Shown one piece after another: positions 1-5,055 of a DNA stretch of 7,432 nucleotides; position 1 is the stretch's first letter, and every line of letters starts with the position of its first letter. Origin of the DNA: UBA8828 sp046315175 (GTDB lineage Bacteria > Verrucomicrobiota > Verrucomicrobiia > Opitutales > UBA953); NCBI GenBank assembly GCA_046315175.1, contig JBKDBK010000088.1, forward strand, positions 1-7,432, in the 5' to 3' direction. Under the pieces are notes generated by a model. It was not told the DNA's origin. It saw nothing but the letters and a program-made list of their open reading frames with translations, and did no database searches. The position numbers were made by a program, and so were the translations under genes.

Positions 1-26
1 CCAGGGGAGGGATGGCATCCCCCTGG
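1..26 (-). terminator. Possible terminator hairpin after the small membrane protein gene
   Basis: CCAGGGG (1-7) is complementary to CCCCTGG (20-26), and a short inner GAT/ATC pairing (11-13 with 17-19) can extend the stem past a three-base bulge. It lies 7 bases beyond the stop codon of the minus-strand gene that ends at 34, the usual place for a terminator. No T-tract can be seen because the window ends here, so a chance GC-rich inverted repeat is an equal possibility. Confidence 0.25.
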
Positions 27-33
27 GCCCAGC

Positions 34-231
34 CTACTTTAGGAAGGCGAGGCTGTAGAAGAATTCCCCGAAGGCGACAAGGAACCCGCAGAGCATCATG
101 AAGAAGCAGGCAACCCGCCACTTCGCGAAGCGCTCCCCGAGCTTCCCGAAGTGATGGAGAAGCACGGCGCCGTTGACCACCGCGAGCAGGCCGATGACCA
201 GATCCGCGATGCGTATCGGGGGTAATTCCAT
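34..231 (-). CDS. Small hypothetical membrane protein, two predicted helices
   Basis: This 65-residue protein is not recognised as a named family. Two hydrophobic stretches, about residues 10-28 and 40-63, are separated by a short basic/amphipathic loop (GKLGERFAKWR), as expected for a helical hairpin in the inner membrane. By the positive-inside rule the loop would be cytoplasmic, with both ends outside. The ATG start is supported by a good Shine-Dalgarno GAGGA 7 bases upstream, one of the clearer ribosome sites in the window, and the frame ends in TAG. It lies on the same strand as the sialidase-fold gene whose stop is 50 bases upstream, so the two could be co-transcribed. The hydrophobic pattern, ribosome site and fit between neighbours argue for a real gene. 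The function is unknown; conservation in related genomes would settle it. Confidence 0.68.
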   Translation of the reverse strand: MELPPIRIADLVIGLLAVVNGAVLLHHFGKLGERFAKWRVACFFMMLCGFLVAFGEFFYSLAFLK

Positions 232-238
232 CGCCTGA

Positions 239-243
239 TCCTC
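239..243 (-). promoter_or_regulatory. Ribosome binding site GAGGA for the small membrane protein
   Basis: Read on the minus strand, GAGGA is followed by 7 bases and then the ATG at 231-229. It fixes the start of the 65-residue protein. It stands out because the divergent genes in this window have only weak or absent Shine-Dalgarno sequences. Confidence 0.6.
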
Positions 244-281
244 GTCTTGGCTCGGGCAAAGTCGACCCTGATTGGCAGGCC

Positions 282-2021
282 TCAGCGAACCTCGGCCGCC
301 ACGCTCACCAGCTGGATCGAGGGGCCGGGTTGCTCGCCCGCCGAGATCATATGCAGGTAACTAATCCCATTCACCGAAGGCTTGAGCAGGTTGAGCGGGG
401 TTGCCGGCCTGCCATCCAAGGTCACGCGGCAGGTTGCGCCGCGGGCGACACCCGTCCACTCCAGCGCGAGCTCGTGGTCGGTGTCCGCCCGAAGCGACCC
501 GTTGTGGCCGCCGGGGATGAGCCGTTGGGTGAACTGGGCGGCCTGCGGCGCGGTGCGGTCGCAGGCGGCGTGCAACCGGTCCATCAGGCTGACATGGGCT
601 CCCGTGGAGCCTGCGGGGAGCCGGAAGCGCAGCGTCAGCTTTCCCGCCGTGCCCGCGGGGAAATTCCACGCCGCGCCGCCGGAGCGGTAATCGGCGCCCG
701 AGGCGTCATTCGTGAGCTCAGCGTCGTCGAGGAAGGCGACATCAAGCAGGCGGGTTCCGGGACGCGCGGGATGGTCGATGACTTTTGCGGCCGGCTTGCG
801 GTTGTATGAGCAGTGGCCCCGTGGGACGGGGATGAAGGTGTGGTGCAGCCAGTCGTCCGCCCCTTTCGCGAAATCCCCCTCGCGCCGGCGCTCGAGCAGC
901 CAGCGCAGGTCGATGATGGTGAGCCGGCGGTGCTTGGCGTGCTGGCCGTACGACACCAGGATGCGGTTGGCGTCCAGCTGGACGAACTCCGCCTGGTGGT
1001 TGCCCCGGTCCTGCGGGCCGCCCCAGGTGGCGTAGTCCGCGCGCCCGCGGTGCTCGTCGAGCCCGACCTCGCGGAAGCCGCGCCAGGTCGCGCCCTCGTC
1101 CGCCGACACCGCCGCGTGCAGCGTGTCGCGGTTCGTGAACGCGTCCTCGCCCCGGCCCGTCGCCCCGGCCAGCTCGGGCAGGGCGGCCTGGTTCGTCCAG
1201 AGCACCAGGAGCCGGCCGTCCCGCAGGCGGCCCACCGTCGGCATGGTCAGCGTGCCCGCGAACCGCGACGGCGCGCCCGGCGTCCAGGTCTCCCCCTTGT
1301 CCCGCGAGAAGGATTCGTAATGGAAATCCTGCGAGGTGCGGAGCAGGGCCCAGAGCCGGCCGTCGCGGAGCTCCACCACCGAGGCCTCCACCCCGAGGTT
1401 CTGCCAGCGCAGGCCGCGATGGTTGCCCTTCGCTTCGTGCGGCGGCGCGCTGATCAGGCTGCGCGACTTCCGCCAGCTCAGCCCGCCGTCGTCCGAGAGC
1501 CACATCGTGGTGCCGGCGCCCGCGCTGTGCGTCGGCACGATCAGGCGCCGCCCGCCGTCGATGAACAGCGGCGACCGCACGATGCCCGGCAGCGTGAAAA
1601 GGTCGCCGCGCTCCGTCCGCCAATCCGCGCTCGCCTTGCCGCCCTTGGTCGCGGCCACCCACTGCCCGTCGAGCCCGCCCTTCGACAGGAAGACATGGTC
1701 CTTGGTCGGCTGCACCCGGACGAACTCGCCCGTGCGCGGGTTGCGCGCGAAGGCCGGAGCCTCCTTCGCCATGCCGCCGAAGTTGGGCGGGTAATCCTTG
1801 CCCGCCTTCTCGTAAGCCCAGGTCTCGCCGTTGTCTCGGCTCACCAGGTAGCCGGGTTGACGTCGGTCGCCGTCGTAGTGCCGGATCTCCGTCGCGCTCA
1901 CCCGCACGAGGCCCCTCCCGCCGTCCGCGGGGGGTGTCCCCACGATCCTGGGGCCGGGGAACTCGCCGCCCGCGGCCAGCGCCGTTGTCAGCAGGATTCC
2001 CAGCGCCGCGGCTTGTCGCAT
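282..2021 (-). CDS. Secreted sialidase-fold (BNR/Asp-box) protein with C-terminal beta-sandwich-like region
   Basis: A 579-residue exported protein. Residues 1-17 form a signal peptide (MRQ, hydrophobic AAALGILLTTALA). The propeller region, about 20-400, holds four Asp boxes of the S-x-D-x-G-x-x-W type at 61-68, 176-183, 239-246 and 306-313. Possible active-site residues are Arg25 in GPRIV (like the sialidase R-I-P motif), Glu212 and Arg228 around a VVELRDGR segment, and Arg298 before the fourth box. The canonical YSSL tyrosine motif is not seen, so strict GH33 activity is uncertain. About residues 400-579 look like a jelly-roll/concanavalin-type accessory domain (tail SIQLVSVAAEVR). The frame stays open 43 codons upstream, but ATG 2021 is chosen because it starts the signal peptide. 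No clear Shine-Dalgarno sequence precedes it. It is divergent from another sialidase-fold gene. The fold is near certain; the substrate is unknown. Confidence 0.87.
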   Translation of the reverse strand: MRQAAALGILLTTALAAGGEFPGPRIVGTPPADGGRGLVRVSATEIRHYDGDRRQPGYLVSRDNGETWAYEKAGKDYPPNFGGMAKEAPAFARNPRTGEFVRVQPTKDHVFLSKGGLDGQWVAATKGGKASADWRTERGDLFTLPGIVRSPLFIDGGRRLIVPTHSAGAGTTMWLSDDGGLSWRKSRSLISAPPHEAKGNHRGLRWQNLGVEASVVELRDGRLWALLRTSQDFHYESFSRDKGETWTPGAPSRFAGTLTMPTVGRLRDGRLLVLWTNQAALPELAGATGRGEDAFTNRDTLHAAVSADEGATWRGFREVGLDEHRGRADYATWGGPQDRGNHQAEFVQLDANRILVSYGQHAKHRRLTIIDLRWLLERRREGDFAKGADDWLHHTFIPVPRGHCSYNRKPAAKVIDHPARPGTRLLDVAFLDDAELTNDASGADYRSGGAAWNFPAGTAGKLTLRFRLPAGSTGAHVSLMDRLHAACDRTAPQAAQFTQRLIPGGHNGSLRADTDHELALEWTGVARGATCRVTLDGRPATPLNLLKPSVNGISYLHMISAGEQPGPSIQLVSVAAEVR

Positions 2022-2119
2022 GGTGGGAATGAGAAGCGAGCGGGCCGACGGAGGCAAGGGCGTCTCGGTTTCCGGCGGAACCGCCTCGCCCTCGCTGCGG
2101 TCGCACCCAGCCCCACCCC
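2022..2119. promoter_or_regulatory. Divergent intergenic region between two sialidase-fold genes
   Basis: These 98 bases must carry the 5' signals for both flanking secreted-protein genes. I see no convincing -35/-10 pair on either strand; the stretch is GC-rich. Its main structure is the palindrome at 2066-2083 and a longer-range pairing of GAGGC (2051-2055) with GCCTC (2083-2087). Confidence 0.5.
2066..2083. repeat. Palindromic candidate operator in the sialidase divergent promoter
   Basis: CGGTTTC (2066-2072) can pair with GGAACCG (2077-2083), with one G-T pair and a 4-base CGGC centre. Its core GGTTTCCGGCGGAACC closely resembles GGTTCCGCGGAACC in the other divergent gap (6101-6114). It lies roughly midway between two start codons, where a repressor or activator of both genes could bind. 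An RNA hairpin in one leader is an alternative. Confidence 0.35.
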
Positions 2120-3250
2120 ATGCGCCCGCTCGCCCTCCTTCTCGCCGCACCCCTCGCGCTGCTCGCCACTCCGCCGGTCGAGGGCCCGCTCGACCCCTTC
2201 CTCGGCGCCGAGCGCCTCGACGCCCAGCCTCTCTTCGCCAAGGACCGTTTCCCCAACGTCGTCGTGGCCATGGACGGCACGGTGATCGCCGCCTGGAATC
2301 CCGTCCAGGTTCGCCGCAGCGAGGACGGCGGCAAGACCTGGGGCGCGCCCGTCAAGGTGGCCGACGGCTTCATGGGCGGCGGCTTCACCGTCGACGAGGT
2401 CTCGGGCGACGTCCTCGCCTTCGTCGAGGACAAGCACCCGCCCGCCCCCCTCCGCGTCTACCGTTCCAAGGACAGCGGCAAGACCTGGGCGCCCGAGCCC
2501 GTGGTCATCCATCCCAACTCCGAGGGCCATGTGCCGGCCATGCACATGAACGACCATGGCATCACCCTCCGTCACGGCGAGCACCGCTGGCGCCTCATCC
2601 GCCCCAGCCGCTGGTATGGGCGGCAGAACTACCCCCAGGAGTATTGGCACACCCATTACACCAACGCCCTCTTCAGCGACGACGGCGGCCGCACCTGGCA
2701 GGCCTCCGAACCCTTCCCCGTCCGCGGCACCGGCGAGGCCTGCATCGTCGAGCTGGCCGACGGCACCCTGCTCTACAACACCCGCCGCCACTGGGCTCCC
2801 GGGCGCGAGGACGCCCTCTGGCGCTGGACTGCCCTCAGCCGCGACGGCGGCAAGACCTGGGTCGAGCCCGCCCGCTCCCGCATCCTGCCCGACGGCGACC
2901 CCGCCTCGACCTACGGCCTCATGGGCGGCATGGTCCGCCTTCCGGTCAAGGGGCGCGACATCGTCCTGTTCAGCAACATCGTCAGCCCCAAGGGCAGGAA
3001 GAACGGGCACGTCTGGGCCAGCTTCGACGGCGGCAAGACCTGGCCCGTCCGCCGCCAGGTCTTCGCCGGCGCCTTCGCCTACTCCTCGCTGAACGCCGGT
3101 CGCCACGGCACGCCCTCCGAGGGATGGATCTACCTCCTTTATGAGGGCGGCGGCGCCGCCGGCACCCTCGCCCGATTCAACCTCTCGTGGGTCCTCGGCG
3201 GCGAGCTCACCGGCGACGGCGCCGTCCCCGACTGGGCCCGCGCCCGCTAG
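2120..3250 (+). CDS. Secreted sialidase-family (exo-alpha-sialidase-like) protein, five Asp boxes
   Basis: A 376-residue exported protein; residues 1-17 are a signal peptide (MRPLALLLAAPLALLAT). The rest is a compact six-bladed propeller with five near-perfect Asp boxes (S-x-D-x-G-x-T-W) at 67-74, 116-123, 186-193, 240-247 and 301-308. Features matching sialidase active sites are Arg43 in a RFP segment, Glu206 before IVELADG with Arg222 (NTR) after it, Arg293 ahead of the last Asp box, and Tyr321 in AYSSL, the position of the catalytic tyrosine. This makes hydrolysis of a sialic acid or related glycoside plausible, more so than for the divergent neighbour. The length fits a single-domain bacterial sialidase with no carbohydrate-binding module. 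ATG 2120 gives the signal peptide; no clear Shine-Dalgarno sequence precedes it. The PEP-CTERM gene follows after 51 bases. Family confidence is high; the substrate is inferred. Confidence 0.9.
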   Translation: MRPLALLLAAPLALLATPPVEGPLDPFLGAERLDAQPLFAKDRFPNVVVAMDGTVIAAWNPVQVRRSEDGGKTWGAPVKVADGFMGGGFTVDEVSGDVLAFVEDKHPPAPLRVYRSKDSGKTWAPEPVVIHPNSEGHVPAMHMNDHGITLRHGEHRWRLIRPSRWYGRQNYPQEYWHTHYTNALFSDDGGRTWQASEPFPVRGTGEACIVELADGTLLYNTRRHWAPGREDALWRWTALSRDGGKTWVEPARSRILPDGDPASTYGLMGGMVRLPVKGRDIVLFSNIVSPKGRKNGHVWASFDGGKTWPVRRQVFAGAFAYSSLNAGRHGTPSEGWIYLLYEGGGAAGTLARFNLSWVLGGELTGDGAVPDWARAR

Positions 3251-3275
3251 GCAAATCCGCTTGTCAGCCTATCTC

Positions 3276-3283
3276 GGGGAAGG
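3276..3283 (+). promoter_or_regulatory. Purine-rich ribosome site upstream of the PEP-CTERM gene, oddly spaced
   Basis: GGGGAAGG is the strongest Shine-Dalgarno-like sequence before the PEP-CTERM gene. It lies 18 bases from the start chosen for that gene (ATG 3302) but only 5 bases from an out-of-frame ATG at 3289. It can also pair with CCCCG (3295-3299) just before ATG 3302. No other in-frame start exists between the upstream stop and 3302, so the spacing is a property of this leader. Confidence 0.35.
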
Positions 3284-3301
3284 CATCCATGTTGCCCCGC
3301 G

Positions 3302-4012
3302 ATGCGTTGCCCCTGCCTCATCCTTTCGGTCGCATCCTTGGCTGCGGGAGTTCCCCTCGGTGCCCAGGAAACCCTTTATCCCGTCATCGGCAACCTGGGC
3401 GGGGGCATCGATCACACCCATAGCTTCAACAGTTACGGCGGGTTCTACGCCCAGGCGTTCACCACCGGCCAGCTGCCTCCCAATGTCGACGCCGATGGCA
3501 ACGGCGTTCCGCTGTTCTTTCTCCGCTGGCAGCTGACCCCGGGCCTGGGCTGGGGATTCCATCCCGAGACCGGCGAGTTCGACCTTTTCCCCTCGAGAAC
3601 GGTTTACCGGGTCGACCTCCGCGCGGACAACGGCGGCCTTCCGGGCCAGAGCCTCATGGATTGGGCGCAAATCGAGGTGTTCGAGGACGGCGTTGTCCTG
3701 GTTCCGCTCAGCGGAACGGTTCCCCAGCTTCAGTCAAACACGACGTATTGGGCCGCCGCCGCCTTCGTTGGCGGCGACGTCGTCCAACCTCCCGCTTTCC
3801 GGGCCACCGATGGCCCGGTCACCTCTGGTTCGGGAGCCTTTGGCGACCTCGTCTACGGCGAAAGCTCCAGCAGCTTCTTCGGCAGGGAAGGGCGCGCCCT
3901 TCTTTCGATGGAATACGAGTATCAGCCGGCCGCCGTCCCCGAGCCCTCGGCCGCCGCCCTCGGCCTCGGCGCCCTCGGCCTCGCCTGCCTCCTCCGCCGC
4001 CGTCGCCGATAA
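3302..4012 (+). CDS. PEP-CTERM sorting-domain protein, choice-of-anchor-R-like
   Basis: A 236-residue exported protein. Residues 1-21 form a signal peptide (hydrophobic LILSVASLAAGVPLG, likely cut near GAQ/E). The body, about 25-205, has the beta-rich pattern seen in choice-of-anchor-R-type proteins: QAFTTG at 51-56, a VDLRADNGGLPGQ segment at 104-116, and LQSNTTYWAAA near 143-153. The C-terminus is a textbook PEP-CTERM signal: VPEPS at 212-216, a hydrophobic segment at 217-230, and five arginines at 232-236. An exosortase, not encoded here, is expected to recognise it and deliver the protein to the cell surface or extracellular matrix. ATG 3302 is the only in-frame start after the previous stop. 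Codon choice is visibly more mixed than in neighbouring genes. The sorting signal is near certain; the role of the body is unknown. Confidence 0.9.
   Translation: MRCPCLILSVASLAAGVPLGAQETLYPVIGNLGGGIDHTHSFNSYGGFYAQAFTTGQLPPNVDADGNGVPLFFLRWQLTPGLGWGFHPETGEFDLFPSRTVYRVDLRADNGGLPGQSLMDWAQIEVFEDGVVLVPLSGTVPQLQSNTTYWAAAAFVGGDVVQPPAFRATDGPVTSGSGAFGDLVYGESSSSFFGREGRALLSMEYEYQPAAVPEPSAAALGLGALGLACLLRRRRR
3701..3717. repeat. Inverted repeat inside the PEP-CTERM gene
   Basis: GTTCCGC (3701-3707) and GCGGAAC (3711-3717) flank TCA, a 7-base-pair stem with a 3-base loop. It overlaps a second palindrome, GGAACGGTTCC (3713-3723). The arms match those of the intergenic palindrome at 6101-6114, with extra bases at the centre. 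It encodes ordinary residues (VPLSGTVP), so chance is likely. Confidence 0.3.
3956..3983 (+). repeat. Short tandem repeat in the PEP-CTERM transmembrane segment
   Basis: GCCCTCGGCCTCG occurs at 3956-3968 and again at 3971-3983, a 15-base period encoding ALGLG then ALGLA. It builds the hydrophobic helix of the sorting signal and probably arose by slippage or local duplication in low-complexity GC-rich sequence. Confidence 0.6.
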
Positions 4013-4021
4013 GTCGACGTC

Positions 4022-4052
4022 GGATTTGTAATCCCATTCGGCTTCCGAGCCG
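4022..4052. repeat. Two small hairpins between the PEP-CTERM and TerB/DUF697 genes
   Basis: GGATT-TGT-AATCC (4022-4034) and CGGCT-TCCG-AGCCG (4039-4052) are two 5-base-pair inverted repeats side by side in the 65-base gap. They could weakly terminate the PEP-CTERM transcript or form part of the next gene's leader. Neither is followed by a T-tract, and no clear promoter is seen here. Confidence 0.3.
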
Positions 4053-4077
4053 CCGGAGCGACACTAGGCGTTGCGAC

Positions 4078-5049
4078 ATGGAATCCTCCCTACCCAAGGC
4101 CGAGCAGGAAGCCCTCCTGGCCCTCTGCCTCATGGCCGCCTTCGCCGACGGCTCCAAGGGCGACGCCGAGCGCGAGCGCATCCGCCAGCTCTCCGAGTCC
4201 CTCGTCGACCCCGGCGTCGACGTCCCCGCCGTCTACCGCGACGTGCTCCTGCGGCGCCTCACCCCCGAGACCGCCGCCGCCCGCCTCGCCGGCAAGCCCT
4301 CCGCCGCCCTCGCCTACGAGATGGCCGTCGGCGTCTGCGAGGCCGACGACGCCACCAGCCCCGCCGAACGCGCCTTCCTCGACCAGCTGCGCCCCCTCCT
4401 CGGGCTCTCCGCCGCCTCGGCCGGCGCCGCCGAGACCGCCGCCACCCAGGTCGCCCTCGCCCCTGTCGCCGTCGCCGCCGCCGCGGCCGCGGGCGCTCCC
4501 CCTCCCAGTCCCGCCGCCCGCGCCGCCGGTCCGGACACGCAGACCGACGGCATGATCCTCAATTACTCCATCCTCAACGGCGCCCTCGAGCTCCTCCCCG
4601 AGTCCCTCGCCACCATGGCCATCCTCCCTCTCCAGATGAAGATGGTCTACCGCATCGGCAAGCGCCACGGCTACGAGCTCGACCGCGGCCACATCAAGGA
4701 ATTCCTCGCCACCGCCGGCCTCGGCCTCACCTCCCAGGTCGTCGAGGGCTTCGCCCGCAAGCTCCTCAAGGGCGTCCTCGGCAAGGGCATGGTCGGCAGC
4801 CTCGCCGGCCAAGCCGTGTCGTCCGGCTTCTCCTTCGCCAGCACCTACGCCCTCGGCAAGGTCGCCCAGTCCTACTACGCGGGCGGTCGTCAGCTCGGCG
4901 CCATCCAGCTGCGCGCGCTCTTCGACCAAACCCTCGCCCAGGCCAAGGGCCTCCACGCCCAGCACCTCCCGAGCATCCGGGAGAAGGCGTCCAGCCTCGA
5001 CCTCCCGAGGCTGCTCCAGGAGGTCAGGTCCGGCGGCGGCCCCGCCTGA
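4078..5049 (+). CDS. TerB-like / DUF697 fusion protein, membrane-associated, function unknown
   Basis: A 323-residue protein with two parts. About residues 8-112 are helical and TerB-like: LALCLMAAFADGSKGDAERERI (two acidic positions after the ADG turn), then a second AVGVCEADDATSPAERAFLDQL unit. Residues 113-153 are an Ala/Pro-rich linker. About residues 160-290 resemble DUF697 (YcjF-type): ILPLQMKMVYRIGKRHGYEL, glycine-rich hydrophobic helices at 211-250, and the hallmark FASTYALGKVAQSYYAGGR at 252-270. There is no signal peptide, so it is probably cytoplasmic or peripheral/integral at the inner membrane. TerB domains are linked to metal and envelope stress, and DUF697 proteins often partner dynamin-like or YcjX-type GTPases; no GTPase is present here. 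ATG 4078 is chosen because the TerB-like domain begins there; the upstream open frame overlaps the PEP-CTERM gene and is compositional. Codons are almost all C/G-ending. Confidence 0.8.
   Translation: MESSLPKAEQEALLALCLMAAFADGSKGDAERERIRQLSESLVDPGVDVPAVYRDVLLRRLTPETAAARLAGKPSAALAYEMAVGVCEADDATSPAERAFLDQLRPLLGLSAASAGAAETAATQVALAPVAVAAAAAAGAPPPSPAARAAGPDTQTDGMILNYSILNGALELLPESLATMAILPLQMKMVYRIGKRHGYELDRGHIKEFLATAGLGLTSQVVEGFARKLLKGVLGKGMVGSLAGQAVSSGFSFASTYALGKVAQSYYAGGRQLGAIQLRALFDQTLAQAKGLHAQHLPSIREKASSLDLPRLLQEVRSGGGPA
4466..4492 (+). repeat. GCC-rich low-complexity tract coding for an Ala linker
   Basis: An interrupted GCC/GTC triplet run encodes the alanine-rich linker (around residues 130-139) between the TerB-like and DUF697 parts. 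Such tracts change length easily, and the flexible linker tolerates this. Confidence 0.55.
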
Positions 5050-5055
5050 GGCCGC
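5036..5055. terminator. Hairpin at the convergent gene junction, possible bidirectional terminator
   Basis: GCGGCC (5036-5041) pairs with GGCCGC (5050-5055) around an 8-base loop that contains the TGA stop of the TerB/DUF697 gene. The stop codon of the converging gene begins immediately to the right, at 5056-5058. The all-GC stem sits exactly between the two stops and could slow polymerase from both sides, but there is no T-tract on either strand. Confidence 0.3.

Noticed and set aside
2022..2150. 43-codon N-terminal extension of the minus-strand sialidase-fold gene
   Set aside because: It would place charged, Gly/Pro-rich residues before a normal signal peptide and overlap the divergent gene's start. 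ATG 2021 is the better start.
742..2433. 563-residue minus-strand open frame overlapping both sialidase-fold genes
   Set aside because: Its product is dominated by Arg/Gly/Ala/Pro, has no family motif, and conflicts with two genes having Asp boxes and signal peptides.
1988..3106. 372-residue antisense frame opposite the second sialidase-fold gene
   Set aside because: The Gly/Ala/Val/Asp-rich translation is the mirror of C-ending codons on the other strand; the plus strand has five Asp boxes and a signal peptide.
3261..3289. TTGTCA resembling a -35 box before the PEP-CTERM gene
   Set aside because: No acceptable -10 hexamer lies 16-18 bases downstream, so a promoter call is not supported.
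3661..4077. Upstream part of the open frame continuous with the TerB/DUF697 gene
   Set aside because: It overlaps the PEP-CTERM gene in another frame and is Arg/Pro-rich without motifs. The recognisable protein begins at ATG 4078.
4090..4965. 291-residue antisense frame in the TerB/DUF697 gene
   Set aside because: Its Gly/Glu/Ala/Val-rich product is the expected antisense of C-ending codons, with no motif.
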